From positions 1 to 64,000 of the forward strand of contig JBBDWV010000005.1 in assembly GCA_040902655.1 (NCBI GenBank): a DNA stretch of 64,000 nucleotides, read 5' to 3'. This DNA comes from Mycobacteriales bacterium (GTDB lineage Bacteria > Actinomycetota > Actinomycetes > Mycobacteriales > SCTD01). The notes under the pieces were generated by a model. It ran no database searches and was not told where the DNA came from. It was given only the letters and a program-made list of their open reading frames with translations. The position numbers and the translations under genes are program-made. Below are positions 18,734 to 27,815 of this stretch, piece by piece (position 1 is the first letter of the stretch; every line of letters begins with the position of its first letter).

Positions 18734-19526
18734 ACCCGGGCTTGTGCGGGACGCGGCGCTGCTCGCCGCGCAGGCGCAGGCCGTCCCAGTTGCCGAACTC
18801 GCTCTCCGGAAGCCACTGGCTGGCCCAGTAGAGAGCACCGTAACGCTTCTGCATCCCCGCGGCCCAGTCGCTGTCGAGCATCCGCGCCGCGTCCTGCGGT
18901 GTCCGCCAGACGCAGAGCAGGTAGCACGCCCCGCCGCTACCCAGCCCCACGACGCTGCGCAACAGCGCCGGGTCGGCGAACAGGCGCCGCCGGTACCGGG
19001 CGATGCGCAGCCAGGCGGCCGGGAACCGCCGCCGCGGCGTCTGCACGCTGAAAACGGCACCGCCGACGCCCTTCATCTGCTCACGTGCCCGCCGCGCCTC
19101 CGGTGACGAGTCGAAGCTGATCACGCCATCCGGACCGACGATCTCGCTCAGCACAGGGGGCAGCAGGTGACCGGCCGGTGGTGTCGGTGAGGGGGCCTGC
19201 GGGGCGAAGCTGACGCCGGCCCAGGTGCCGACCTCGTGGGCCGTCGGCCGCCAGCGGACCAGCCACAGCGAGCTGAGCAGCCGGGAGAAGCCCCACATGA
19301 TGTCGCCGTGCGCGTCCGAGCGCATGAACTCCTGCATCTCGTGGCGGCTGCGCCAGGCCGTGATGGTCCAGAACTCCGTGGGGCTGGACACGACGCTCGC
19401 CCAGCGCACCACGCCCTCCGTGTGGCCCAGCTGCCGACGCACCCGCCGCGTCGCGATCATCATCGGCGGAAAGGAGAAGATGCTCCGCAGCCGCGATCGG
19501 GTGGTCACAATCAGCAGCTCGGTCAC
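18732..19526 (-). CDS. Hypothetical protein, dimeric alpha-beta-barrel-like (monooxygenase-like)
   Basis: 264-residue protein with no signal peptide or membrane segment. Two halves each contain a tryptophan-arginine strand followed by a helix (TITAWRSRHEM near 53-63 and LLCVWRTPQD near 204-213), a layout seen in antibiotic-biosynthesis-monooxygenase or spheroidene-monooxygenase-like ferredoxin folds that can bind haem. I do not recognise an exact family. GTG 19526 has AAGG at a usable distance. It stands alone, upstream of nothing on its strand except the convergent gene. Confidence 0.55.
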   Translation of the reverse strand: MTELLIVTTRSRLRSIFSFPPMMIATRRVRRQLGHTEGVVRWASVVSSPTEFWTITAWRSRHEMQEFMRSDAHGDIMWGFSRLLSSLWLVRWRPTAHEVGTWAGVSFAPQAPSPTPPAGHLLPPVLSEIVGPDGVISFDSSPEARRAREQMKGVGGAVFSVQTPRRRFPAAWLRIARYRRRLFADPALLRSVVGLGSGGACYLLCVWRTPQDAARMLDSDWAAGMQKRYGALYWASQWLPESEFGNWDGLRLRGEQRRVPHKPG

Positions 19527-19618
19527 TCGCCGACCTTAAGCGCGTCGGCCCTGGCGCGAAAGCCGAAGCCAGCACGGCCGTCCCGCCGGTCGGTGCGGAC
19601 TCAGGTCCCGGCAGCGGC

Positions 19619-20272
19619 CTAATCGGCCTGCGTCAGGTCGGGAGCGACGGTGAACGCTGCACCGGTGCTGTCCCGGACGTCCTGCAGCCGCACGCCGGGT
19701 GCCGTCTCACGCAGGACGAGGCCGTCCTCCGTCACGTCCAGGACACAGAGATCGGTGATGATCCGCTGCACCACGCGCCGGCCGGTGTAGGGCAGGGAGC
19801 ATTCCTCGACGACCTTGGGCGCGCCGTCCTTGGCGACGTGCTCCATGAGGACGATGACCCGCTTCGCGCCGTGCACCAGGTCCATTGCTCCGCCCATGCC
19901 CTTGACCAGCTTGCCGGGCACCATCCAGTTCGCCAGGTCACCCCGCGCCGAGACCTGCATCGCCCCGAGCACGGCCGCGTCGATGTGCCCCCCGCGGATC
20001 ATCGCGAAGGACGTCGGCGAGTCGAAGAAGGACGCTCCCGGCTGCGTCGTCACCGTCTCCTTGCCGGCATTGACGAGGTCGGGGTCGACCTCGTCCTCGT
20101 ACGGGTAGCGGCCGGTGCCGAGGATGCCGTTCTCGCTCTGCAGGACGACGTGGACGTCCGGCGGCAGGTGGTTCGGGATGAGCGTCGGCAGCCCGATGCC
20201 CAGATTGACGTACTCCCCGTCGCGCAGCTCGCGCGCGGCCCGGGCGGCCATGTCGTCGCGTGTCCAGGCCAT
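19619..20272 (-). CDS. pcaJ: 3-oxoadipate (or 3-oxoacid) CoA-transferase, beta subunit
   Basis: Second subunit of the family I CoA-transferase that activates 3-oxoadipate with succinyl-CoA. The 217-residue protein has the catalytic glutamate E47 in the SENG motif and the GGAMDLV block. The frame is open for another 720 codons upstream, but those run through pcaI and pcaL in the wrong frame; ATG 20272 shares one base with the pcaI stop (TGATG), marking tight coupling. It is last in pcaHGBLIJ. An acetoacetate-active SCOT would look alike; the operon favours 3-oxoadipate. Confidence 0.88.
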   Translation of the reverse strand: MAWTRDDMAARAARELRDGEYVNLGIGLPTLIPNHLPPDVHVVLQSENGILGTGRYPYEDEVDPDLVNAGKETVTTQPGASFFDSPTSFAMIRGGHIDAAVLGAMQVSARGDLANWMVPGKLVKGMGGAMDLVHGAKRVIVLMEHVAKDGAPKVVEECSLPYTGRRVVQRIITDLCVLDVTEDGLVLRETAPGVRLQDVRDSTGAAFTVAPDLTQAD

Positions 20273-21084
20273 CAGGACCCGAGCTCCTCTCCGGCGCCGG
20301 CGGCCGGTGCGTCCGGCCGGACGCTGGTCGTCCGCTTCTCGATCCGCTTGTCGTCCGCCTGCTCCGGCGTCAACGCGACCACCCGCTGTACGAACACGCC
20401 CGGCAGGTGCACCTCGTCCGGCGGGATCTCCCCCGGCTCGACGATCCGCTCGGCCTCCAGCACCGTGAGCCGTCCCGCCATGGCGGCGGCGGGATTGAAG
20501 TTGCGGGCAGCGGCATGGAAGACGGCGTTGCCGTGCCGGTCGGCCACGGCCGCCCGGGCGAGGGCGACGTCGGTGACGATGCCCTCCTCGAGGACGTACT
20601 CGCGGCGGCGCCCGCCCAGCGAGAACTCCCGCACCTCCTTGGGCGGGGAGGACATGGCCACGCCGCCGTCCGGGTCGTACCTCCACGGCAGCCCGCCGTC
20701 CGCGACCATGGTCCCGACGCCCGTCGGTGTGAAGAAGGCGGCGATGCCGGCTCCCCCGGCCCGCATGCGTTCGGCGAGGGTCCCCTGCGGCGTCAGCTCG
20801 ACCTGCAACTCGCCGCCGAGGAACTGCCGCGCGAATTCCTTGTTCTCGCCGATGTAGGAGGCGATGACGCGGTCGATACGTCCCTGGGCCAACAGCACCC
20901 CCAGACCGGCGCCGTCGACGCCGCAGTTGTTGGAGACGATGGTCAGCCGACTCGCGCCCTGCTCGAGCAGGGCCGCGATGAGCACCCATGGAATCCCGGA
21001 GAGCCCGAAGCCGCCGACCGCGATGCTCGCGCCGTGCGGGATGTCGGCCACCGCCTCGGCGGCGTTCGTGACGAGCTTGTCCAA
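20272..21084 (-). CDS. pcaI: 3-oxoadipate (or 3-oxoacid) CoA-transferase, alpha subunit
   Basis: First subunit of the family I CoA-transferase, 270 residues, with the GGFGLSGIP CoA-binding glycine loop near 24-32 and the SNNCG block near 51-55. The start appears to be TTG 21084: AGGAGG lies 8 bases upstream inside the end of pcaL, three bases separate the pcaL stop from the TTG, and no ATG or GTG is nearby. Works with pcaJ to make 3-oxoadipyl-CoA. The thiolase (pcaF) that would finish the pathway is not in the window. Confidence 0.87.
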   Translation of the reverse strand: MDKLVTNAAEAVADIPHGASIAVGGFGLSGIPWVLIAALLEQGASRLTIVSNNCGVDGAGLGVLLAQGRIDRVIASYIGENKEFARQFLGGELQVELTPQGTLAERMRAGGAGIAAFFTPTGVGTMVADGGLPWRYDPDGGVAMSSPPKEVREFSLGGRRREYVLEEGIVTDVALARAAVADRHGNAVFHAAARNFNPAAAMAGRLTVLEAERIVEPGEIPPDEVHLPGVFVQRVVALTPEQADDKRIEKRTTSVRPDAPAAGAGEELGS

Positions 21085-21087
21085 CGC

Positions 21088-22269
21088 TCAGTCCTCCTGT
21101 GGGGGGACGGCGGTAGCCGGGTCCGGGGCGAGCTGGCCGAGCACCTCCTGCGCGGCGGCGAAGGCGCTGTTGGCGGCTGGGACCCCTGCGTAGACGGCGC
21201 TGTGCAACAGCACCTCGGTGATCTCGGCCGGCGTCACCCCGTTGATGAGGGCGGCGCGGACGTGCATCGCCAGTTCGCGCTCGTGTCCGAGAGCGGTGAG
21301 CAGCGCAAGGGTGAGCAGACTGCGGGTCCGACGGTCGAGTCCCGGCCGGGACCACACGTCGCCCCAGGCGTGCCGCGTGATGAGGTCCTGGAAGGCCGCG
21401 GTGAAGCCCGTCGTACGCGCCACGGCGGCATCGACGTGCGCGTCCCCGAGGACGGCCCGTCGTACCCGCATGCCCGCGGCGTGCCGGCCGGCATCGGTCG
21501 CGCCTCCCGGAAGATGCGTGAGCAGAACGGCGTTCACCGCGACCGCCTGCTCCCAGCTGGCCAGGTGTGCGGCCTTCGGCAGCACGACGAGCCGACCGTC
21601 GGCGACGCCGTCGGCGACCGCTGCGAGGTGTTCCGGCGGAGTGGCCGGGTCGTCGGCACCGGCGAGCGCAAGGGTGGGGGCGCTGACGCGGGCGAGGTCG
21701 GTCCGCAGGTCCATCGTGGCGATCGCCTCGCAGCAGCCGGCATAGCCCTCCGCCGGCGTGCCGGCCACCATCTGCTCCATCCTGATGACGGTGGCCGCGT
21801 CCCGGGCGCGCAGGTCGTCGGTGAACCAGCGAGTCACGACCGTGGCGGCGACCGTGGACGTTCCCTCTGCGCGGACCAGCGCAGCCCGGTCGGTCCAGCT
21901 CTGGGCGGGCCCCAGTAGAGCCGAGCTGCACAGCACCGCGAGGCGGTCGACCCGGTGCGGCTCCCGGGCGGCCAGCCGCAGCGCGGTCATCCCGCCGAGC
22001 GACAGCCCGACCACACAGGCACTCTCGATCCCGAGCCGGTCCAGCAGCGCGACAGCGTCGTCGACCAGGTCGTCGAGCGAGTACGGGCCGGCTGGCACCG
22101 GCGAGCGGCCGTGCCCGCGCGCGTCGTACCGCACGACGCGGAAGCGTTCGGCCAGCGCAGCCACCTGTGGGTCCCACATCTCGAGCGTGCTGCCGAGCGA
22201 GCCGATCAGCAGCACGGCCGGAGCGTCGGCCGGCCCCTCCACGACGGCGTGCACGGCGACGGCGGTCAT
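21088..22269 (-). CDS. pcaL: 3-oxoadipate enol-lactonase / 4-carboxymuconolactone decarboxylase fusion
   Basis: Fusion of PcaD and PcaC, common in actinobacteria, performing two consecutive steps: decarboxylation of 4-carboxymuconolactone and hydrolysis of the enol-lactone to 3-oxoadipate. Residues 1 to about 260 are an alpha/beta-hydrolase with nucleophile S90 in GLSLGG and a histidine in KAAHLAS near 244; residues about 265-393 are an AhpD-like carboxymuconolactone decarboxylase domain. Start ATG 22269 has GAGGAG upstream and overlaps the pcaB stop by 4 bases. Confidence 0.93.
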   Translation of the reverse strand: MTAVAVHAVVEGPADAPAVLLIGSLGSTLEMWDPQVAALAERFRVVRYDARGHGRSPVPAGPYSLDDLVDDAVALLDRLGIESACVVGLSLGGMTALRLAAREPHRVDRLAVLCSSALLGPAQSWTDRAALVRAEGTSTVAATVVTRWFTDDLRARDAATVIRMEQMVAGTPAEGYAGCCEAIATMDLRTDLARVSAPTLALAGADDPATPPEHLAAVADGVADGRLVVLPKAAHLASWEQAVAVNAVLLTHLPGGATDAGRHAAGMRVRRAVLGDAHVDAAVARTTGFTAAFQDLITRHAWGDVWSRPGLDRRTRSLLTLALLTALGHERELAMHVRAALINGVTPAEITEVLLHSAVYAGVPAANSAFAAAQEVLGQLAPDPATAVPPQED

Positions 22270-23633
22270 GGGCTGCTCCTCGGGGTCGGTGCGGCGAGCG
22301 CGGCCAGGGCAAGGTCGACGAGCCGCTGTGCCTCGCCGACGTGCTGCGCCGGGTCGAGCAGCGCGTCCAGCTGTGCCGCGTCGAGCCGGCCGCGGACTGC
22401 CGGGTCGGCGAGCAGCACGTCGCGCAGCGGCAGTGCCTGCGCCCGGGCACGGCTCACGGCCGCCGAGACCACGTCGTGGGCCCGGCTGCGCCCGAGGACC
22501 GGGTTGAGCGTGTCGGCGACCGCCTCGGCGGCGAGCTCGGCACCGGTGGCGTCGAGGTTCGCCCACATCCGGGCGGGGTTGACGACCAGGTGCTCGAGGC
22601 TGTCGCGCAGCCAGGCCGCGGCGCTGCCCGCGCAACGCAGCAGGTCCGACAGCGGCTCCCACTCGCTCTGCCACGTCCCGGCGCCGCGCTCGTGCTCCTG
22701 CTCCATCGCCGCGAGCAGCGTCGCCACGAGGGCAGGGGCACGGCGGGCGGCGGCCCGGGCCGACAGCGCCGCGACCGGGTTGCGCTTGTGGGGCATGGCC
22801 GAGGATCCTCCGCGGCCGGGCGTGCCCTCCGCCACCTCCGCGACCTCGGTCTGGGCCAGCAGGACGACATCGAGCGCGACCTTCGTCGTCACGCCCGCGC
22901 CCGTCCCCAGTGCACCGGCGAGGTCGGCGATCGGCAGCCGCGCGGTGTGCCACGGCAGGACCGGCGTCGCGAGCCCGAGCTCCCCGGCGAGTGCGGCCAG
23001 CACCTGGCCGCCCGCTCCGCCAAGTGCGGCGAGGGTGCCGGCAGCGCCCCCGAGCTGGGCCGGGAGACCTGCCTCGACGGCGGCCAGCCGCCGCTCCGCC
23101 CCGTGCAGGGCCAGCGCCCAGCCGGCGGCCTTCAGCCCGAACGTCGTGGGCACGGCCTGCTGCAGCAGGGTGCGACCGACCATCACGGTGTCGCCGTGCC
23201 GGCGCGCGAGCTCCGCCGCGGCCTCGGCGGCGGCCCGCAGGTCGGCGCGCAGCGGCTGCAACGCCCGCCGAGCCACGAGCATCGAGGCGGTGTCGAGGAT
23301 GTCCTGACTGGTCGCACCCTGGTGCACGTGCGCCCCGGCCTCACCGGCGAGCCGTTCGATCGCACGCACCAGCGGGACCACGGGATTGGCGGCGTCCGCC
23401 GCCTGCCGGCCGAGGTCGGCGACGTCGTAGCGCTCCGCGTCGGCGCACGCGACGGTGATCGCCTGGGCGACGTCGACCGGGAACAGTCGGGCCTGCGCGC
23501 CGGCGCGGGCGAGGGCGGCCTCGGTGTCGAGCAACGCCCGCAGCCAGCCGGCGTCGCTCACCTCGGCCGCGGCACCGCCCCGGCCGAAGATGCCGCCGAA
23601 CAGGCTTTCAGAGGGCGAAGAAGACGGACTCAT
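22266..23633 (-). CDS. pcaB: 3-carboxy-cis,cis-muconate cycloisomerase
   Basis: Lactonises 3-carboxy-cis,cis-muconate to 4-carboxymuconolactone. The 455-residue fumarase/aspartase-superfamily protein carries the signature [11 protein letters not shown] near residues 270-285 and the HQGATSQD block near 105. ATG 23633, with GGGGAG six bases upstream, lies 26 bases inside the end of pcaG, a larger overlap than elsewhere in the operon. Third gene of pcaHGBLIJ. Confidence 0.92.
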   Translation of the reverse strand: MSPSSSPSESLFGGIFGRGGAAAEVSDAGWLRALLDTEAALARAGAQARLFPVDVAQAITVACADAERYDVADLGRQAADAANPVVPLVRAIERLAGEAGAHVHQGATSQDILDTASMLVARRALQPLRADLRAAAEAAAELARRHGDTVMVGRTLLQQAVPTTFGLKAAGWALALHGAERRLAAVEAGLPAQLGGAAGTLAALGGAGGQVLAALAGELGLATPVLPWHTARLPIADLAGALGTGAGVTTKVALDVVLLAQTEVAEVAEGTPGRGGSSAMPHKRNPVAALSARAAARRAPALVATLLAAMEQEHERGAGTWQSEWEPLSDLLRCAGSAAAWLRDSLEHLVVNPARMWANLDATGAELAAEAVADTLNPVLGRSRAHDVVSAAVSRARAQALPLRDVLLADPAVRGRLDAAQLDALLDPAQHVGEAQRLVDLALAALAAPTPRSSP

Positions 23634-24168
23634 CGCTCCCCTGCAACACGATGTCGAGGCGGTAGCCGTCACCGCAGGGCTGAGCGAGCAGGGTGTTGCG
23701 GGCGGCGTCGTCCGGCAGCCCGGCGAGCACCTGGTCGCGCGCGTTGGCCTCCGGTTCGTCCGCAAAGTAGAGCCTGGTCACGAGCCGGTCGAGCAGCCCG
23801 CGGGCGAACACCGACACGTCGACGTGCGGCGCCTGCAGGCCGCCGGCGGCGTCCGGCACCTGGCCGGGCTTGACCGTCAGGACGGCGTACTCCCCGTCGA
23901 GGGTCTCGGATCGCCCGAAGCCGCAAAAGCCGCTCCCACTGGCTCCACGCGGGTCGTCGGGGTGGTCGAACCGCCCCGCCGGATCGGCCTGCCACGTCTC
24001 CACCAGCGCATCCGGGACGACGTCACCGTTGCCGTCGAGGACACGCCCGCGCAGCCAGACCGCGCCCGGCGTCCCTGGCGCGACGACGTACGGCCCGTCC
24101 TCCCAGCGCAGGCCGATCGACAGGTAGGGGCCGACCGTCTGCGACGGCGTCAGCGGGAGCGGGCTCAT
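23608..24168 (-). CDS. pcaG: Protocatechuate 3,4-dioxygenase, alpha subunit
   Basis: Structural subunit of intradiol protocatechuate 3,4-dioxygenase, 186 residues, with the TPSQTVGPY N-terminal block and the intradiol beta-sandwich; as usual for the alpha chain it lacks the full Tyr/Tyr/His/His iron set carried by the beta chain. Start ATG 24168 overlaps the pcaH stop by 4 bases. Together with PcaH it opens protocatechuate to 3-carboxy-cis,cis-muconate. Confidence 0.92.
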   Translation of the reverse strand: MSPLPLTPSQTVGPYLSIGLRWEDGPYVVAPGTPGAVWLRGRVLDGNGDVVPDALVETWQADPAGRFDHPDDPRGASGSGFCGFGRSETLDGEYAVLTVKPGQVPDAAGGLQAPHVDVSVFARGLLDRLVTRLYFADEPEANARDQVLAGLPDDAARNTLLAQPCGDGYRLDIVLQGSDESVFFAL

Positions 24169-24914
24169 GACTCATGCTCCTCGGCGGTCTCCCACGGAGT
24201 GGCCTCCGGACCGCGCAGGACGATGTCGAACCGGTAGCCCAGCGCCCACTGGGGCTGCGTGATGCCGTGATCGTAGGCGCTCACCAGCCGGCGCCGCGCC
24301 TGAGCGGGCACCGCATCCAGGATGGGGTCGATCTCGAGCAGCGGGTCGTCGGGGAAGTACATCTGCGTGACGAGCCGCTGCGTGAACGCGCGGCCGAACA
24401 GCGAGAAGTGGATGTGCGCCGGGCGCCACGCATTCTCATGGTTGCCCCAGGGGTAGGCACCCGGTCGCACCGTGACGAAGCGGTAGGCCCCGTCGTCGTC
24501 GGTGAGGGCGCGGCCGAGCCCGGTGAAGTTCGGGTCGAGCGCACCGGGCCAGCGGTCCCCGGCGTGCACGTAGCGGCCCGAGGCATTCGCCTGCCAGATC
24601 TCCACCAAGGTGCGCGGCACCGGCCGGCCGGCACCGTCCAGCACGCGGCCCTGGACGAGAATCCGCTGCCCGACCGGTTCGCCGTCGTGCTGTCGGGTCA
24701 GGTCGTGGTCGAACTCGCCGAGCCGGTCCTCCCCGAGCAGCGGCCCCGTCAGTTCGGTCAGGCCCTGCGGGAGCGGCACGGGCGGCCGCAGCGGTGCCCG
24801 GGTGCGGGTCGAGCCGTAACCGGCATGCAGCAGCGGGGGGTGCACCTCCGGCGGCGGCGCGGCGTAGCCGGCGAGCAGGGCCGACCTGTCGGTGTGGCGC
24901 ACGACCTGCTTCAT
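24165..24914 (-). CDS. pcaH: Protocatechuate 3,4-dioxygenase, beta subunit
   Basis: Catalytic chain with the ferric iron. In the 249-residue protein the four iron ligands are visible: Y115 in GRYVHAGD, Y154 in PGAYPWGN, and H167 and H169 in RPAHIHFSLFG. I start at ATG 24914 because GGAGGT lies a few bases upstream; GTG 24920 two codons earlier is possible. It is the first gene of the pca operon and diverges from a small cupin gene; the 200-base gap holds a candidate IclR-type operator. Confidence 0.94.
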   Translation of the reverse strand: MKQVVRHTDRSALLAGYAAPPPEVHPPLLHAGYGSTRTRAPLRPPVPLPQGLTELTGPLLGEDRLGEFDHDLTRQHDGEPVGQRILVQGRVLDGAGRPVPRTLVEIWQANASGRYVHAGDRWPGALDPNFTGLGRALTDDDGAYRFVTVRPGAYPWGNHENAWRPAHIHFSLFGRAFTQRLVTQMYFPDDPLLEIDPILDAVPAQARRRLVSAYDHGITQPQWALGYRFDIVLRGPEATPWETAEEHES

Positions 24915-25114
24915 GGACACCTCCGCGATCGGGACGCTCCCCGGGGAGCGCCGGCTCCACCGTAGAGCGGACGGCCGGCACGGCCTATGCGGCTCTTCCG
25001 CTGAGCGGAAGCAGCGGCGGATTGCCCTCCGACTGCCGGAGCCCGGCGAGATATTTCAGTGATATGAGCACCTGTACCATCGCCGAACCTTTTCCAGCGC
25101 CAAGGAGTGAGCAG
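24915..25114. promoter_or_regulatory. Divergent pcaH / cupin control region
   Basis: Two exact symmetric elements are visible: a 14-base palindrome GCTCCCCGGGGAGC at 24936-24949, within the pcaH leader, and the 17-base inverted repeat at 24995-25011 listed separately. An AT-rich patch near 25050-25066 (ATATTTCAGTGATAT) may belong to the cupin promoter. Confidence 0.5.
24995..25011. promoter_or_regulatory. Candidate IclR-type operator for the pca operon
   Basis: Perfect inverted repeat CTTCCGC-TGA-GCGGAAG, 81 bases above the pcaH start and 104 above the cupin start. The TTCCGC-N3-GCGGAA layout resembles sites of IclR-family regulators, a family that often controls pca genes. An IclR gene lies at 39823, but I see no copy of the site in front of that gene, so the regulator is unassigned. 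Confidence 0.5.
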
Positions 25115-25462
25115 ATGAAGGTGTGGGCGAGCGCAGACGCCACCTGGTTCCATCCGCCCGGCCACTACGGCGAGCTGCAAGTCTCCAACGTCGTCGACTG
25201 GGCGACCGGTCGCAACGTGCAGGTCCAGTGCAGCCAGCTGCCGCCCGGCAGCGGCAAGGAGCTGCACACGCACGAGGACGCGGCTCAGCTCTACGTCGTG
25301 CTCGCCGGCGAGTTCCGCTTCGACACCGGCGCGGAGCCGCTGCGCCTGCAGCCGCTGCAGGCGGTCCTGTTCGAGCCAGGCGATCCGCACGCCATCTGCA
25401 ACGACGGTACCGAGCCGGGCACGGTCCTCGTCACGACCATCCGCTACGGACCCGCTGCGTGA
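25115..25462 (+). CDS. Small single-domain cupin protein
   Basis: 115-residue cupin with the first metal-binding motif visible as HTH near residues 51-53 followed by a glutamine where glutamate is usual, and a second motif around GDPHAICN near 91-98. ATG 25115 is chosen because AAGGAG is 7 bases upstream; an ATG at 25064 is in frame but lacks such a site. It is transcribed divergently from pcaH, so it may be co-regulated with protocatechuate breakdown. The reaction, if any, is unknown. Confidence 0.75.
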   Translation: MKVWASADATWFHPPGHYGELQVSNVVDWATGRNVQVQCSQLPPGSGKELHTHEDAAQLYVVLAGEFRFDTGAEPLRLQPLQAVLFEPGDPHAICNDGTEPGTVLVTTIRYGPAA

Positions 25463-25469
25463 ACCTCGC

Positions 25470-25513
25470 CCGCCGGTGACCCCCGGCGGAGGCCGGAATC
25501 CACCGCCTCCGCC
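25470..25513. terminator. Two overlapping hairpins between convergent genes
   Basis: CCGCCGG (25470-25476) pairs with CCGGCGG (25483-25489), and GGCGGAGGC (25485-25493) pairs perfectly with GCCTCCGCC (25505-25513). The two stems share bases 25485-25489, so they exclude each other. They lie between the ends of the cupin gene and the leftward gamma-subunit gene and probably end transcription from both sides. Confidence 0.6.
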
Positions 25514-25519
25514 CGCGGG

Positions 25520-25825
25520 TCACTGCGGGGTGGCGCCCGCCGAGCCGGCCAGCCATTCCGCGTGGTTGCCCGGGACGACCTCGGTGTGCAGGGCGGTGTA
25601 GCAGCCCGGACAGTAGAACTGCCGGAAGACCACCGGTGCATCGATGTAGACCTGGGCGTCTGCGAAGACGTGCGGCCCGACGTCGGCGACCGGCCCCTCG
25701 TACCACGGCAGCCGCGTCAGATAGTCGCTCGCCGTACCCTCGAGCTGCTGCTGGCAGTGCGCGCAGGACAGCCTCTCGCCGGACCGGGCGACGTTGGCGT
25801 TGACGCGGGGTGAGGCACTGGTCAT
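25520..25825 (-). CDS. Acetone-carboxylase-gamma-like small zinc subunit (module 1)
   Basis: 101-residue protein with two CxxC pairs, C21/C24 and C72/C75, a likely structural zinc site, matching the gamma subunit of acetone carboxylase-type enzymes, though clearly shorter than characterised gamma chains (about 165 residues). ATG 25825 overlaps the HyuB-like stop by 4 bases. Last gene of the ALDH-ADH-HyuA-HyuB-gamma group. Its presence is what separates this module from plain hydantoinases. Confidence 0.7.
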   Translation of the reverse strand: MTSASPRVNANVARSGERLSCAHCQQQLEGTASDYLTRLPWYEGPVADVGPHVFADAQVYIDAPVVFRQFYCPGCYTALHTEVVPGNHAEWLAGSAGATPQ

Positions 25826-27807
25826 CGGGCTACCGCCTTCCGGGCTCGGTCACGCCGGATCTGCTTCATCTCCGCACGCAGCTGGTCGGTGGCGGCCGGG
25901 TCCGGCTGGCCGCTGGCGCCGTCGAGGGCCACCCCGTAGATCGCCCCGGCGGCCTCCGGACTGACCCGGAACTCCGCGACGTCGTGCGCAACGCGGTCCG
26001 GGTCCCGCAGCAGCGGGTCGCCATAGCCGCCGCCGGACTGCCACGACATGTAGTGCACGTCCCCCGGCGACAGCAGGGCCTCGTCCTCACAGGCCAGGAT
26101 CTGTACGTCGCCGTCGATCTGCTCGAGCGAGGACGGGATGACGCCGGAGGAGAACAGCGCGTCGACGTTGGCCGCCCGGACAGCGATGTCGACCTGGGTA
26201 CTCCCGGGGTAGCCGCCGGCCAGACCGACGTTCTGCGAGACGGCCTTCCCCGCGCCGGAGATGACCTGCATCATCGGCGCAGGCGTGTCGTGCGGGACGA
26301 AGCACAGCGACCCGGTCACGCCGCCGCGGAACTGTCCGGGGCCGCCGGTGTCGATCTCCTCGCGTCGCCACAGGTAGAGCATCGGGAGCATGAACTCGTT
26401 CATCTCCACGTCGGGCATCTTGCCCATCGGGATGAGCTGCAGCCCCCCGGTGTCGACGCCGTCATGATCGATGCCGGCGCCGAAGCCGCCACCCATCGAG
26501 TCGGTCAACATGGTCGCGAAGGGCTGCTCCCGCTGGTCCAGCCCGGCCATGACGCACAGCTGCCAGGTGCCGCAGCAGACCGACATCACCTGGTCCTTGA
26601 GCTCGACCGAGGTGTCCAGCATCTTCGACAGGCACTCCGTCGCGGCGTTCATGGTGGCCCAGGCCGAGGCGACGGAACCCTTGCCGACCGCGGCCGGGAA
26701 GGTCGCGTCGTTCAGGGTGCCCGGCTCGCTCTTCAGCGTGATGCACCGACGCAGACCACCTGCGGCCCAGGGGATGTCGCCGCACAGGATCGGCAGCACG
26801 GCCGACAGCACCCCGCCGTACAGGCCACTGAACGTGCAGTTGATCATGCCGGACTGCGGACCGGTTCCGGTGAAGTCGAACAGCAGCTCGCTGCCGGTCT
26901 TGGTGAGGGTGCAGACGATCGGGTGCAGGCCCCGGTCGTCCTTCATCGACTGCTCCTGGTAGTTGATCGCGGTCCAGGAGCCGTCCTCGATCTTCTCCAG
27001 CTTGACGCGCAGGCGGGACTCGGCGTCGTCGAGTTGCTTGGACATCGCCGCCTTGACGACGTCGGCGGTGTACTTCTCCACCAGCTCTCGGATCCGCTCG
27101 TGGCCCACAGCGTTCGCGCCGATCTTCGCGCGCAGGTCCAGCGCCACCATCTTGGGCACGCGGGAGCGGCGCAGGTAGACGTCCTCGACGTCCCGGCGGA
27201 TCTCGCCGTTCTCCACGATCTTGACCGGCGGTGTCGGCAAGGACTCCCAGAAGATGTCCTCCGCACGCGGCGTCCAGCTGCCCGGCGAGACGCCGCCGAG
27301 GTCCGCCTGGTGCGCGACGGCGGCGGTCCAGGCGAAGAGCTTGCCGTCGTGGAAGAGCGGCGCCAGGACCGCCACGTCGTTCTGGTGCAGTCCACCACCG
27401 ACCCAGGGGTCGTTGGTGAGGAACATGTCGCCTTCGCGGATGCCCGGGTTGACCGCCCGGTTCTCCAGGATCCACTTGATGGCCAGGTCGGTCGACGCGG
27501 CAAGCTCGGTGTTGTAGGGACCGACCTGGACGATGTCACCGAACTCGTCGGTGATCGCGACGTCGAAGTCGTTGCAGTCGGTGACCACCAGTGAGCCCGA
27601 CATCCGCTTCATGGCCTGACCCATGAGGTCCGTGATGGCCCACAGCCGGTGCCGGATCACCTCGTAGGACAGCGCGTCGATGCTGTCCACGGACTCCACC
27701 GTGGCCTCGTGCATGGACAGGGTCTTCGGGATGCCCTGGGCGAGCTGCTCCCGGGTGCGGATCCGGCTCGAGAAGACCTCGGAGCCGGCGACCGGCATGA
27801 ACGGCAT
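25822..27807 (-). CDS. HyuB / acetone-carboxylase alpha-like subunit (module 1)
   Basis: 661-residue hydantoinase-B family protein. A candidate metal site is visible as H141, D144 and H166 in GGGLHQND and AVAHQAD, in the positions of the metal-binding His/Asp/His of acetone carboxylase. In that family this chain performs the carboxylation (or ring hydrolysis in hydantoinases). ATG 27807 has TAGGAG upstream and follows the HyuA stop by 8 bases. With HyuA and gamma it probably forms one ATP-dependent enzyme acting on a ketone or a cyclic amide; the gamma subunit favours a carboxylase. Confidence 0.8.
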   Translation of the reverse strand: MPFMPVAGSEVFSSRIRTREQLAQGIPKTLSMHEATVESVDSIDALSYEVIRHRLWAITDLMGQAMKRMSGSLVVTDCNDFDVAITDEFGDIVQVGPYNTELAASTDLAIKWILENRAVNPGIREGDMFLTNDPWVGGGLHQNDVAVLAPLFHDGKLFAWTAAVAHQADLGGVSPGSWTPRAEDIFWESLPTPPVKIVENGEIRRDVEDVYLRRSRVPKMVALDLRAKIGANAVGHERIRELVEKYTADVVKAAMSKQLDDAESRLRVKLEKIEDGSWTAINYQEQSMKDDRGLHPIVCTLTKTGSELLFDFTGTGPQSGMINCTFSGLYGGVLSAVLPILCGDIPWAAGGLRRCITLKSEPGTLNDATFPAAVGKGSVASAWATMNAATECLSKMLDTSVELKDQVMSVCCGTWQLCVMAGLDQREQPFATMLTDSMGGGFGAGIDHDGVDTGGLQLIPMGKMPDVEMNEFMLPMLYLWRREEIDTGGPGQFRGGVTGSLCFVPHDTPAPMMQVISGAGKAVSQNVGLAGGYPGSTQVDIAVRAANVDALFSSGVIPSSLEQIDGDVQILACEDEALLSPGDVHYMSWQSGGGYGDPLLRDPDRVAHDVAEFRVSPEAAGAIYGVALDGASGQPDPAATDQLRAEMKQIRRDRARKAVAR

Positions 27808-27815
27808 GTGAGCTC

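Noticed and set aside
19619-22450. Apparent 943-residue leftward protein ending in PcaJ
   Set aside because: Only the last 217 residues are PcaJ; the rest reads through pcaI and pcaL in the wrong frame. ATG 20272 coupled to the pcaI stop explains the true gene.
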